A stretch of DNA of 31,335 nt from JBCCFX01 sp039029515 (GTDB taxonomy: Bacteria > Planctomycetota > Phycisphaerae > Phycisphaerales > SM1A02), in NCBI GenBank assembly GCA_039029515.1, contig JBCCFX010000014.1:1-31335 (forward strand), in the 5' to 3' direction. Position 1 is the first letter of the stretch; each line of letters begins with the position of its first letter. The translations under genes and the position numbers were made by a program. Positions 1 through 8,432 of this stretch are shown piece by piece. The notes under the pieces were generated by a model. The model was not told the origin of the DNA, ran no database searches, and saw nothing but the letters and a program-made list of their open reading frames with translations.

Positions 1-692
1 CGTCGACAGAGGCGTTCGATCTGCGTTGGCAGCATGCGCCGATCGACGAATTCAAGCATATAGAGAGCTTCATCGGTCGCAGCGGCCAGAAACGGGCCGA
101 GTGGCGATGTCAGCCGGGTCACGGTCAGCATCGGGCCGTTCGTTCGAGTCCCCGGTGGATGTCCGAACAGTTTCGCGAACGCATCCCGAAACCCGCTGGC
201 CGACTCAAACCCTGCATCGAGCCCGGCTTTGAGAATGTCATCGCCCTGATGAAGTCGTCCGATTGCCGCACCAAGACGGCGCGAACGCTGGTACGCGTGA
301 AACGTCATGTCGTGATGTCGTTGAAACCACCGACGAACCCGCGCGGGATCCAGGCCGCGATCACGAAGATCCTGATCGCGCCAGCGTCGCGCCGGATCCT
401 GATCGATCGCATCGACGATCTCGCGCAGCCATGCTGGCACGGTGCCGACCGGTTCGAGAGGATGGCATCGCTTGCACGCGCGATACCCCGCGAGCAGGGC
501 TTCGCGCACGCTCGGGAAGAACTCCACGTTTTCGCGGCGCGGCTTGCGTGCCGGGCATGTCGGACGACAACAGATGCCGGTCGTTCGAATGCCGGCGACA
601 AAGACGCCTTCGTATGCGGCATCTCGTCGAACGAGTGCATCGTACATCTCATCTGTGGATGGCGACGCGGCGGTGGGTGCGGCGATTGACAT
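1..692 (-). CDS. ada: Ada-type methylphosphotriester acceptor / O6-alkylguanine-DNA methyltransferase regulator (3' end cut by window edge)
   Basis: The frame stays open to base 1, so about 230 residues are visible and the C-terminus lies outside the window. Residues 27-78 form the Ada zinc domain, with Cys42, Cys46, Cys73 and Cys76 in the RTTGxxCRPxC...CKRC arrangement. Cys42 aligns with the E. coli Ada cysteine that accepts the methyl group from phosphotriesters. Residues of about 85-185 are an AraC-type helix-turn-helix (RVRRWFQRHHDMTFHAY, then AGFESASGFRDAF). From about residue 190 (TSPLGPFLAAATDEALYML) the ribonuclease-like start of the methyltransferase domain is seen. The PCHR catalytic cysteine and the helix-hairpin region are not in the window. 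In the family, methylation of the N-terminal cysteine turns the protein into an activator of the adaptive response. It lies 65 bases downstream of the FAD monooxygenase on the same strand and could be co-transcribed with it. Confidence 0.93.
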   Translation of the reverse strand, partial: MSIAAPTAASPSTDEMYDALVRRDAAYEGVFVAGIRTTGICCRPTCPARKPRRENVEFFPSVREALLAGYRACKRCHPLEPVGTVPAWLREIVDAIDQDPARRWRDQDLRDRGLDPARVRRWFQRHHDMTFHAYQRSRRLGAAIGRLHQGDDILKAGLDAGFESASGFRDAFAKLFGHPPGTRTNGPMLTVTRLTSPLGPFLAAATDEALYMLEFVDRRMLPTQIERLCR

Positions 693-757
693 GCCGATAT
701 CCTCGCGACCGCCACAGAATCGTCCACCGAAAAATGAGCGCGGAACTCGGAAAGTCG

Positions 758-1966
758 TTACGGCATGTTGGACGGTACGGCATTGGCGGTCAGGGCACCT
801 GTCTTGACGCCGCACAACGAAAGCAGCATTTGGTGTCGAACGAAAGGCGCGTGGCACATCGGGCCCATGATGACATCCCGCATCAGGCCAACCGGCGTCA
901 TGTTCGATTGAAAGAACGGCGTGAGCCATCTCGAGGCGCGGTGGTAGAACGCGACATTCCGTCGACGAATGCGGTGGAATGCTGAGAATGCTTCAGCAAG
1001 CGACGCATGGTCCGTGAGCGTGTCGGCGAGAACCGACGCATCAAGCAAGGCAAGATTGACGCCTTGTCCGAGCTGCGGACTCATCGCATGACTCGAGTCA
1101 CCGAGAAATACGACTCGGCCCTCATAAGGTCGACGCATGATCACATCGTGATATGGCGCAAAGACGAGTTGATCAGACGCAGTAATCTGACTGAGGAGAG
1201 GTTCGGCGTCCGGCGTCAGTTGGCGAACTGTCGCCTTCCATGACTCGAGGTCCCAGTGCTCAGCTCCGGCCCAGTGATCAAGAGGCAAGCTCCAGAACAG
1301 ACTGACGGAAGGCGGCGCGGAGTGCGACGCCCGACCGGATGGCAGGAAGCCGATCATGTTCTGCGTACCGCGATAAAACTGTCGAAGCGTATCGCCGTAG
1401 ACGGTATCGCGGTCTTCTCCGATGAACCACAGCGCGCCCCATCGATATCGACGGTCGCGTCGCACAAGGTGCGGTAACGAGGCGCGCAGCGATGATCGAG
1501 CGCCGTCCGCAGCAACGAGCAGATCAAACGGGCCGTGCTCCTGACCATCGGCGGTCAGAAATCCATCGCGATCATCATTGAATGAACATGCCGTAACGCC
1601 AAACTGAATGTCAATGGTGAGTTCGGTCATGGCTGCGAACAGCACGGCATTCAACGCCGAACGTCGAACGCCCAAGCCATGAAGTCGTGGATCGAGATCG
1701 CGGTACGCAAGCGACAGTACGTTGCGTCCGCGATGGGTCGTCCCGTACAGCCTATGAATCGGCGAGCCCAGATCGAGCAACTCGGTCGCAACGCCCAGGC
1801 GGCGAAGAATCGACAGTCCGGTCGGTTGAATCAGAAGACCCGCGCCGACGGGGCCGAACTGTGGTGCCTGCTCAAAGACAGTGACATCGTGGCCCTGACG
1901 GGCGCACAGGATTGCGAATGCCTGTCCGGCGGTGCCGCCTCCCACAATACCAATGCGTAACGACAT
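758..1966 (-). CDS. FAD-dependent aromatic-type monooxygenase (UbiH/PHBH family)
   Basis: The product has 402 residues, normal for this family. The N-terminal Rossmann motif GGGTAG is at residues 9-14, followed by the acidic strand end (VTVFEQ, 29-33). The ADGARS 'DG' motif sits at 153-158 and contacts FAD and NAD(P)H in the family. The 'GD' motif (RVVFLGDSSHAMSPQLGQG, 284-302) binds the FAD ribityl chain. These three motifs define the class A flavoprotein monooxygenases, which hydroxylate aromatic or quinone-like substrates using NAD(P)H and O2. The substrate cannot be read from the sequence, and no ubiquinone or aromatic-degradation gene is adjacent. The start is the ATG directly before the Rossmann strand. 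No Shine-Dalgarno is obvious, and a TATGCT element lies only a few bases upstream, so a leaderless transcript is possible. Neighbours on the same strand are the phosphatase (46 bases upstream) and Ada (65 bases downstream). Confidence 0.9.
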   Translation of the reverse strand: MSLRIGIVGGGTAGQAFAILCARQGHDVTVFEQAPQFGPVGAGLLIQPTGLSILRRLGVATELLDLGSPIHRLYGTTHRGRNVLSLAYRDLDPRLHGLGVRRSALNAVLFAAMTELTIDIQFGVTACSFNDDRDGFLTADGQEHGPFDLLVAADGARSSLRASLPHLVRRDRRYRWGALWFIGEDRDTVYGDTLRQFYRGTQNMIGFLPSGRASHSAPPSVSLFWSLPLDHWAGAEHWDLESWKATVRQLTPDAEPLLSQITASDQLVFAPYHDVIMRRPYEGRVVFLGDSSHAMSPQLGQGVNLALLDASVLADTLTDHASLAEAFSAFHRIRRRNVAFYHRASRWLTPFFQSNMTPVGLMRDVIMGPMCHAPFVRHQMLLSLCGVKTGALTANAVPSNMP

Positions 1967-2012
1967 GTATGCGTAGCATACCGTTGGATACTCGGAACAA
2001 GGCGGATCGCAC

Positions 2013-3515
2013 TTACGTCAACGCAACGCGATCCACGCACAGCATTGTGATATCGTCATCGACCGGGCGTCCTGCCCGGTGGAGCGTGACCTGATCAATC
2101 AATGCGCTGACCACCGCATGCGCATCCAGATCACGGCGCTTTGCCATGGCCTCGATACGTTCGATGCCAAACTGCGCGTTGGCCGTATCCTGCGTTTCGT
2201 TGACACCATCCGATGTCAGCATGATGCGATCGCCGGGCGCGAGCTTGATGGTGGCCTGCATGTCTTCCAGTGAACAGGAATCGCCTTCGAATGACTCAAG
2301 AATGATCCCGAGCGGCGGCCGGTGTGAATCGAGCTGAAGCGCTTCGCGATCGCGAATCACAATTGCGGGCGCGTGGCCGGCGTTTGCATACGTCAACGTG
2401 CCATTCGGCGTCAGGATGCCGAAGATCATCGTGATGAACCTGCCGCTCGCAAGATCGTCCTTGAGTTGCATCTCGAGTTTCTCGAGCAGTGGCCCGGGTG
2501 GCAGTCCCGTTTGTGCCAGTGCGCGCAGTGCGGATCGACACGATGCCATGATCAGCGATGGGCCAAGACCATGGCCGGTGACATCGGCAACCAGGATCGC
2601 GACATTGCCGTTGCCGAGGTCGAACGCATCGATGTAGTCGCCACCGGTGGCATCACATGGATCGGAGCGGTAGGCAAAGACATAACCGGGGACTTCAGGC
2701 GGGTGCTGCGGCACGAATCCAGCCTGAATCGTGCGCGCCACATTGAGCTGGTTCGACATCTGGTTGAGTGTGTTTGCCAGTTCTTCCAGCTCATCACCGG
2801 ATTTGACGACCGTGCGATGCGTGAAATCGTGGGCTGACAATGCCAGCATGCCGCGATGAATGGTCCGCACCGGTCGAATCACGAGATGGCGCAGCACCAG
2901 GTATCCGGCGATCGACGCCAGAATCAAACCGACAGTCGCAGCAATCGATGTTACGAGAATCACATTGTCGACGCGTGCAAAGAATGTGTTCGCGGTGGCG
3001 GCCACTTCGAGCAGGCCGACGATCTCACCCTCAGCATTGCGGATCGGCGCGACCGCAGCAATCCAGTCACCGAACTCATCCGTAAACAGGTTGGATGTAT
3101 ACGGTTCACCCGATTGGGCCGTCATCGCCTGATGTTCTTTGACCGCGTACGCTTCGCCGATGAACGGCTCCTCGTGAATCATCACGCCAAACCGAAGGTC
3201 GCCTTCGACGCGATCATTGAAGAACGTATAGATGTTGTTCTGGTCGAAACCGTTCGCATCAGCCACACGCTGCAAGCGTGATCGAAGCTCGATGAACGCC
3301 GGATCATCGGCGGTTTGGGTGCGTGCGACCTGTTCATGCAATTCGCCATCGATCTGCAGTGCCGCGGTTGCCGCGACAGACCGCAGCTCGTGCTGCATGT
3401 CATGAATGACCTGGCCTCGCATTTGTGCGCGGATCGGAATGATCATTCCCGCGACAAGCACGATAAGAACCAATTCAGAAAAGAGCAGAAGCTTGGTGCT
3501 GAGTCGGACGTGCAT
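2013..3515 (-). CDS. Membrane-bound SpoIIE/RsbU-type serine/threonine phosphatase with periplasmic sensor and HAMP domain
   Basis: The product has 500 residues. A transmembrane helix lies at about 10-28 and a second at about 185-212. Between them is a periplasmic domain of about 150 residues whose end (YTSNLFTDEFGDWIAAVAPI...GLLEVA) looks like a Cache-type sensor. A HAMP linker follows (about 212-262), with an amphipathic stretch ending in TIQAGFVPQHPPEVPGY, typical of the entry to a SpoIIE domain. The PP2C-like catalytic aspartates are present in GGDYIDAFD, VADVTGHG, LTSDGVNETQD and VDDDITML. Family members dephosphorylate anti-anti-sigma (STAS) proteins in partner-switching pathways, but no STAS or anti-sigma gene is nearby. 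I chose the ATG; an in-frame TTG three codons upstream (3524) is possible and neither has a clear Shine-Dalgarno. The PilZ multidomain gene upstream on the same strand makes a plausible signalling pair. Confidence 0.92.
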   Translation of the reverse strand: MHVRLSTKLLLFSELVLIVLVAGMIIPIRAQMRGQVIHDMQHELRSVAATAALQIDGELHEQVARTQTADDPAFIELRSRLQRVADANGFDQNNIYTFFNDRVEGDLRFGVMIHEEPFIGEAYAVKEHQAMTAQSGEPYTSNLFTDEFGDWIAAVAPIRNAEGEIVGLLEVAATANTFFARVDNVILVTSIAATVGLILASIAGYLVLRHLVIRPVRTIHRGMLALSAHDFTHRTVVKSGDELEELANTLNQMSNQLNVARTIQAGFVPQHPPEVPGYVFAYRSDPCDATGGDYIDAFDLGNGNVAILVADVTGHGLGPSLIMASCRSALRALAQTGLPPGPLLEKLEMQLKDDLASGRFITMIFGILTPNGTLTYANAGHAPAIVIRDREALQLDSHRPPLGIILESFEGDSCSLEDMQATIKLAPGDRIMLTSDGVNETQDTANAQFGIERIEAMAKRRDLDAHAVVSALIDQVTLHRAGRPVDDDITMLCVDRVALT

Positions 3516-3665
3516 CAGGATCAATTCATCAGAGTGCGTGGCAACAGCAAGTCGGTTGCGTCAGCATTAGGATGACACCGCGTGGCTGCCGTTACAAAGA
3601 ACGTCGGCGTTGATGCGAAATCATCCCATCTTGTCCTGAGAAAGTCGATATCGCTGCGAATCGCC

Positions 3666-4814
3666 TCAGGCCGCCAGCGGGGCGGATGGCGAACCGTTCG
3701 AAAGCGTCCGGCAACTGGCAAGCAGTATTGTCAGGTGGTTCTGAAACGACTCCGAAGACAATCCATCATCGATAGACTTGAGTGCGATGGTGCTGAGGAC
3801 ACTCAATTCTGAGTAACCGAAGACCGAGCCGGATCCCTTCAGTTCCAGACATAGCTGTCGACATTGCGCTTCGTCTTCGAGCTGATAGGCCTTCTCGATC
3901 TGATCACTCAGTCGTCGAACGTATCCAACGTATCGGTCGATATGTTCCTGAAAGCCGCCATCGCGTTGCAATGCACTGCACAGTGGATGCTTAAATGATT
4001 CCGGCTCGATGCTCGTGCGAATCGATGCGAGGAGCAGTGCCATGTCGTATGGCTTGGCCATGCAATCGGACGCGCCGGCAGCGCGTGCCCGAGCCACTGC
4101 ATTCGGTGAATCATCCGCGCTCAGCACGGTCAGTGGGGCGGTGTAACCGGTTTCTCGAATGCGCTGGATCAGGCGAACCTCGGTGTCGGTCAGCGTCGTC
4201 GTGCCGATCATCGTCATTGGAATCGGCTGGCGCTGAATAGCATCAAGCGTGGCACCGGGTGTTGCGACGCTGATTGTCTCGTAGCCGCCTTCAGTCAGCC
4301 GGGCGTCGAGCAGCAGGCGGTCCGGCTCGAGCGGTTCCATCAGAAGCACGAGTCCTGATCCCTTTCGTTGGCCTGTGGCCGCGTCACCGATGGCGTGTTC
4401 TTCGCACATCGCCGATCCGAGAATCAGGCGAGGATCGATCTCTTCGCGGAACTGAATGCCGAGCTCATGCCACATGCCCTGCACGAGCCGGCAATGTCGA
4501 ACGATGCCTTTGACGACGAGCTTCTCGCCTTCTGCCTGGCGAAGAATGACCGTGCATTCTGCGTCCTTGTGGACAAAGCCATGATGCAGCACAGAAAGAC
4601 CGCCGCGCGAGATATTGCGCCCGTACGCGAGTACGGCTTGTTGTGTCCCTTGTGCCTGGTAGATGCACAACGGAATGTCTTTGACGCGATACTGCACGCG
4701 AGCGCTGGTGCGCGAGGACTCCTCTGGCGGCGCCATGGCATCCATCGCGGTATACAGTTTCTGCAGTTCATCATCGCGAATTTCAACGCGACGCCGGAAC
4801 GAGGGCCGATTCAT
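3666..4814 (-). CDS. PilZ domain - degenerate receiver - degenerate Hpt signalling protein
   Basis: The product has 382 residues in three parts. Residues about 35-130 are a PilZ domain with both c-di-GMP motifs intact (R35xxxR39; N67-I-S69-x-x-G72). Residues about 153-270 have the receiver fold pattern (GLVLLMEPLEPDRLLLDARL, then LTVLSADD, then CMAKP with Lys254). The strand that should carry the phosphorylated aspartate reads MTMIGTTTLTD, so that Asp is absent. Residues about 285-375 resemble an Hpt bundle, but the expected HxLKG box is LELKG (323-327), so the phosphorylated His is Leu323. The protein therefore probably binds c-di-GMP and cannot take part in a normal phosphorelay through these two modules. 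Its ATG has GGAG nine bases upstream. The SpoIIE phosphatase follows 150 bases downstream. PilZ is secure, while the receiver and Hpt calls rest on fold-like motifs. Confidence 0.85.
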   Translation of the reverse strand: MNRPSFRRRVEIRDDELQKLYTAMDAMAPPEESSRTSARVQYRVKDIPLCIYQAQGTQQAVLAYGRNISRGGLSVLHHGFVHKDAECTVILRQAEGEKLVVKGIVRHCRLVQGMWHELGIQFREEIDPRLILGSAMCEEHAIGDAATGQRKGSGLVLLMEPLEPDRLLLDARLTEGGYETISVATPGATLDAIQRQPIPMTMIGTTTLTDTEVRLIQRIRETGYTAPLTVLSADDSPNAVARARAAGASDCMAKPYDMALLLASIRTSIEPESFKHPLCSALQRDGGFQEHIDRYVGYVRRLSDQIEKAYQLEDEAQCRQLCLELKGSGSVFGYSELSVLSTIALKSIDDGLSSESFQNHLTILLASCRTLSNGSPSAPLAA

Positions 4815-5175
4815 CGATCACATCTCCGCCTGCGACGGGGCAACCGCTGGTACAACGACCAACGGCACGAGCGCGACGTTCGGCGGAAATCAGATGTCAC
4901 CCAATGCGTGCTCGGCTCGATCGTCGAGTCGGTTGCGCGCCCCCCGGCGTGCGTGAATCCTTCCGTCGAACACATCCTGGTTCAGTGCAGCGACTTCTGG
5001 GTCACAAACACGCGCCGGACGCGATCGTGGCGATCAACGCAGGGAAGTCATGTCGTTCAATCGCATCGCATGCTTGAGTCCGAGGCCTGCAACATCCATC
5101 AAAACCCATGTACCTCGTCCGCATAAATTCGAACATGCGCAGATTTGTATGGCGATCAGACGTGATCGGACGTTG
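4815..5175. other. Intergenic stretch of 361 bases with no supportable gene
   Basis: This gap lies between the start of the PilZ gene (minus strand) and the stop of the SRPBCC gene (minus strand). I see only short open frames on both strands, without family resemblance or a good ribosome binding site. The longest minus-strand frames found by hand code for about 20-45 residues. The part next to 4815 contains the GGAG ribosome binding site of the PilZ gene, and its promoter must lie in this gap. I could not pick a convincing -35/-10 pair. No terminator hairpin with a T-run is evident for the SRPBCC gene. Confidence 0.6.
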
Positions 5176-5637
5176 TCATAATGCCGTGGCCGGCGATGCT
5201 TCGAGCCTTTGCTTCAGGCAGAGAAGATCCCGTTCCAGGCACTTACGCATCATGCCCTTCATCATGAAACCAGTCACCGCGCCGACAGCTCGTGTCATGA
5301 ACGATGTGCCCTGGCCATGCATATCCATGGTCACCACGGTTCCATCATCACGAGGCGTCAGTCGACATGTTGTGGAGAAGACGCAGCCGCATGAATTCGC
5401 GCCGAGTGTGTACGATTCGTTCGGCACGAACGACGTGAACTCCATCTCTTCGGTCTGTTCCTTCTTCATGATGCGTCGCGTCTCACGCACACGGGTGCCG
5501 ACGCCGACCGGTCCATCGGTCAGGCGTTCTACGCGGACGATGTCATCGATGTACTCCGCCCAGCGATCGACATCAGTCGCCGCGGCGAACACATCCGCCT
5601 GCGGTGCATCAATGAACTGTTCTACGGTGATCTGCAT
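5176..5637 (-). CDS. SRPBCC (START/Bet v 1-like) family protein
   Basis: The product has 153 residues with the family's N-terminal strand and helix pattern (ITVEQFIDAPQADVFAAATDVDRWAEYI). A beta-rich middle follows, then the long C-terminal helix (GFMMKGMMRKCLERDLLCLKQRLEA). The fold makes a hydrophobic pocket for lipids, polyketides or other small hydrophobic molecules; the ligand here is unknown. There is no signal peptide, so it is expected in the cytosol. The ATG has a strong GGAGG eight bases upstream, and a good -10 element lies further upstream, so it seems to be transcribed on its own. It sits directly downstream of the Mo-hydroxylase operon. SRPBCC proteins (CoxG) accompany some Mo-hydroxylase operons, but this one does not look closely CoxG-like, so a functional link is only a suggestion. 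Confidence 0.85.
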   Translation of the reverse strand: MQITVEQFIDAPQADVFAAATDVDRWAEYIDDIVRVERLTDGPVGVGTRVRETRRIMKKEQTEEMEFTSFVPNESYTLGANSCGCVFSTTCRLTPRDDGTVVTMDMHGQGTSFMTRAVGAVTGFMMKGMMRKCLERDLLCLKQRLEASPATAL

Positions 5638-5672
5638 GGCACGTCCTCCCAGACGACGTCAACAACAGATCG

Positions 5673-5701
5673 ACTATACCGAATATGTCAGATCGGCCCA
5701 A
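5673..5701 (-). promoter_or_regulatory. Candidate sigma-70-type promoter for the SRPBCC gene
   Basis: On the minus strand, TTGGGC (5696-5701) is followed after exactly 17 bases by TATAGT (5673-5678), which matches the -10 consensus at five of six positions. The -35 match is weak (TTG only). The element lies 36 bases upstream of the SRPBCC start codon and just downstream of the Mo-hydroxylase operon, which suits an independent transcript. Confidence 0.45.
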
Positions 5702-5724
5702 GCGTCATCAGGCCTGCCGTCGAC

Positions 5725-6138
5725 TCACGGCTGATCCGCGTCCGGACTGGCATCCTCGACGTCGATGGACGTGGATTCGTCGATCGCGTCGTCGGGGTCA
5801 TCATCCTCGCTGATCTGCAGGAACGGAATCGTGGAATCGATATTGGCGATCGTCTTTCGGAGCGATGCCAGATGCTCGTCGATCTTGATCAGCGAATTGT
5901 CAATGCTTTCGAGCCGCTCGATTCGCGTCTGAAGTCGCGCGAGGCTTTCGTTGGTGATGCGGATCTCGTCCATCTCAGTCTCGACGCGTTCGAGCTGGCC
6001 TTCCACGCGCTCGATTGACGCATTTGTCATTTCAAGCTGTTCGTAAATGTCCTGGACGATGCAGCCGGGTGCACACAACAACCACGCGATTGGCACGACG
6101 ACCAACAGTGCGCGTCTCATGACGAATGCTGTGTTCAT
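5725..6138 (-). CDS. Small coiled-coil lipoprotein, last gene of the Mo-hydroxylase operon
   Basis: The product has 137 residues. The start is an ATG whose bases form an ATGA overlap with the stop of the molybdopterin subunit gene; a longer in-frame start at 6216 would run far into that gene and is less likely. A hydrophobic signal segment (about 8-21) ends at CAPGC, with Cys26 as the likely lipidated residue, although the lipobox is imperfect. Residues about 30-110 show heptad-like spacing of Leu, Ile and Val (IERVEGQLERVETEMDEI and what follows), indicating a long coiled coil. The C-terminus is strongly acidic (EDDDPDDAIDE, ending DADQP). I do not recognise a named family. Position and overlap suggest it is made with the periplasmic Mo enzyme and may anchor or space it at the membrane. 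Confidence 0.75.
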   Translation of the reverse strand: MNTAFVMRRALLVVVPIAWLLCAPGCIVQDIYEQLEMTNASIERVEGQLERVETEMDEIRITNESLARLQTRIERLESIDNSLIKIDEHLASLRKTIANIDSTIPFLQISEDDDPDDAIDESTSIDVEDASPDADQP

Positions 6139-8432
6139 GCGTTCCAACTCAGATCGTGGTGCATAATTGGCAGGCGTCGGATGCGATGACCGGTTGCGGC
6201 GTAGATAGCGTTGCACAGCGCTGGGGCAAAGGGCGGAACGCCGACTTCACCCACGCCCGCCGGAAGTTCATCACTCTCGACGATGTCGACATGCACCATC
6301 TGTGGCGCGTCATAGATTCTTGCCATGCGATAGTCATGGAAGTTCGATTGATCGACAACGCCGTTGGTGGCCGTGATTTCGCCGTACATCGCAAGCGAGG
6401 CGCCAAAGACCGCCGAGCCTTCCATCTGGGCGCGAACACGATCCGGGTGGATCACGGTGCCGGCGTCAATGGATACCCAGACGTTGGGAATGCGAACCGT
6501 ACCATCCGGTGCAACATCAACCTCAATCACATTGGCGCAGTAGCTGAGGAAGCTGCGATGACAGGCGATACCCAGGCCGCGTCCACGCGGCATGGTTCGA
6601 CCCCAATCCGCGTGCTGGGCCACACGCTCTGTCACGGCGCGCAGTCGACCGACATCGATCGGGTATCGTTCGAGCGGCTCGCCATGATTGGCGTATTCGA
6701 CGCCCGGGAGTTCGACATGACGCGGCGCACCGAGAAGTGACATCAGGTACTCATACGGATCACGCCCGGCGCGATGCGCCAGTTCATCCGGGAACGAACA
6801 CACTGCGAACGCATGGAATATGTGCGCCACCGAACGCAGCCAGCCGATTCGAAGATGCGCCTCAGCGGGACCGTTCTCGACCTGGAGATTCGGCACGTCG
6901 TACGGCATATCCGTGAAGCCGAGGCCAAGCTCAAACGATTGCCCGTAACGAGCCGTAGGATTGAATGAGGATCCGATGGTGGGAAACGCGGAACGCTGGA
7001 TCAAGGCGGTCGGCATGCCGTCGTCATCGACAGCCGCGCGCACATGGCACGCTGCAACCGAGTGGAAGTAATCGTGACGGATGTCATCCTCGCGCGTCCA
7101 GACCACCTGCACAGGACGCTTCAAGTCGCGCGCGAGCAGGGCAGCTTCGACGATGAAGTCCGGCTTGGATTTGCGACCGAAACCACCGCCGAGCAACGTC
7201 ACATGCACCGTGATTGCATCGGGTGGAAGTTCAAGGCTGCTCGCCAGCTGTCCCTGGGCTGCCTGGGGATTCTGTGTCGGAGCCCAGACTTCGCATGCCG
7301 TAACCGCGCCATCGTCATCAAATGTCAGCTCGGCTACCGCGCAAGGCGGTTCCATCGATGCGTGGGCGAGCGTCGGGACGTAGTAATCCGCTTCATGGCA
7401 CGATGATGCATCGGCGGCATCCAGCGTTGACTTCGCATCGCCCTGCGTTCGCGCCACCTGGCCTTCACTTCGCGCCGCATCCAGCAGTGACTGTTCGTAC
7501 GAAGTCGAATCGTATGAAGCGTGATCGCTGGGCGACCAGGTCACTCGAAGCGCTTTTCGGCCTTCGAGCGCTGCCCAGGTCGACGACGCCACGACGGCAA
7601 TCCCGCCGAGTGCCTGAAACGCGTGTGGTGGGCTGAAGGTCGGTAGTTCGACGACGTCCACGATGCCCGCCATGGAGCGCACATCATCCGCGTTGAATCC
7701 AGTGGGAGCGCCGCCAAGCACGGGCGAGCGTTCCACGACCGCGAACACCATATTCGGACGACGAATGTCCATGCCGAATTGGGCATTGCCATTTACGATG
7801 CCATCGAGGTCGGCAATGGCCACATTGGTTCCGACGTACTTGCGCTCGGACTTTGGCTTGAAGACGAGGTCATCCTCTTCAGGCACGTCCAGTTCGCGCG
7901 CCACATCGACCAATTCCCCGTACGCAACTGTTCGCCCGGTCGGCATATGCGTGACCCGATGATCTCGGCCAACACAATCGGCGGCTTCAACATCCCACTG
8001 CGCTGCAGCCGCACGCTCGAGCATGGTTCGTGCTGTCGCGCCGGCGATGCGCATGCGTTGGTAGAAGCGCCGAACACTTCGAGAACCGTCGGTGTTCTGC
8101 GAGCCGTAGGTTGAATCGCCAATGGCCTGGTCGATCGAGACACGCTCCCAGTCAGCGCCAAGTTCATCGGCGACCACCATTGGGAGTGCGGTTCGAATAC
8201 CGGTGCCCATTTCGGACCGGTGCGCGACGATCGTGACGATGCCATCTGGCGCGATACTGACGAACACATCCGGTTCGAACGTCAGCGCATCGATATCTTC
8301 ATCCTGCAGAATACGCGCAAGCGTGGAAGCGCCACTGATACGCGCCGCTAACACCAATGATCCTGCGGATACACCGGCGAGAAAGAACCGACGTGACATA
8401 CCGGTCGTGCCGGCGGTCGGGGAAGCGCTCAT
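6135..8432 (-). CDS. Tat-exported molybdopterin-binding subunit of a xanthine dehydrogenase-family oxidoreductase (isoquinoline 1-oxidoreductase beta type)
   Basis: The product has 765 residues. The N-terminus carries a twin-arginine signal (SRRFFLAG, Arg14-Arg15) followed by a hydrophobic stretch, so the folded, cofactor-loaded enzyme should be exported to the periplasm. The molybdopterin-binding loop LLGGGFGRKSK is present. The C-terminal GVGEVG motif carries the catalytic glutamate (Glu729) that deprotonates the Mo ligand in this family. Single-subunit IorB-like architecture with a Tat signal, a separate 2Fe-2S subunit and a cytochrome gene fits the isoquinoline 1-oxidoreductase / aldehyde oxidase branch rather than cytosolic xanthine dehydrogenase. 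The substrate is probably an N-heterocycle or an aldehyde but cannot be fixed from sequence. It overlaps the 2Fe-2S gene upstream and the coiled-coil lipoprotein gene downstream by four bases each. Confidence 0.94.
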   Translation of the reverse strand: MSASPTAGTTGMSRRFFLAGVSAGSLVLAARISGASTLARILQDEDIDALTFEPDVFVSIAPDGIVTIVAHRSEMGTGIRTALPMVVADELGADWERVSIDQAIGDSTYGSQNTDGSRSVRRFYQRMRIAGATARTMLERAAAAQWDVEAADCVGRDHRVTHMPTGRTVAYGELVDVARELDVPEEDDLVFKPKSERKYVGTNVAIADLDGIVNGNAQFGMDIRRPNMVFAVVERSPVLGGAPTGFNADDVRSMAGIVDVVELPTFSPPHAFQALGGIAVVASSTWAALEGRKALRVTWSPSDHASYDSTSYEQSLLDAARSEGQVARTQGDAKSTLDAADASSCHEADYYVPTLAHASMEPPCAVAELTFDDDGAVTACEVWAPTQNPQAAQGQLASSLELPPDAITVHVTLLGGGFGRKSKPDFIVEAALLARDLKRPVQVVWTREDDIRHDYFHSVAACHVRAAVDDDGMPTALIQRSAFPTIGSSFNPTARYGQSFELGLGFTDMPYDVPNLQVENGPAEAHLRIGWLRSVAHIFHAFAVCSFPDELAHRAGRDPYEYLMSLLGAPRHVELPGVEYANHGEPLERYPIDVGRLRAVTERVAQHADWGRTMPRGRGLGIACHRSFLSYCANVIEVDVAPDGTVRIPNVWVSIDAGTVIHPDRVRAQMEGSAVFGASLAMYGEITATNGVVDQSNFHDYRMARIYDAPQMVHVDIVESDELPAGVGEVGVPPFAPALCNAIYAATGHRIRRLPIMHHDLSWNA

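Noticed and set aside
4368..5126. A plus-strand frame of 252 residues reaching into the gap at 4815-5175
   Set aside because: Most of it is opposite the PilZ gene, with no motif, no ribosome binding site and unnatural composition; its part in the gap does not stand alone.
4815..5175. Short minus-strand frames of about 20-45 codons upstream of the PilZ gene
   Set aside because: No ribosome binding site, no recognisable family, and too short to tell from chance.
6139..6216. Longer start at 6216 for the coiled-coil lipoprotein
   Set aside because: It would overlap the Mo subunit gene by about 80 bases and bury the signal peptide; the ATG at 6138 forms the ATGA overlap seen throughout the operon.
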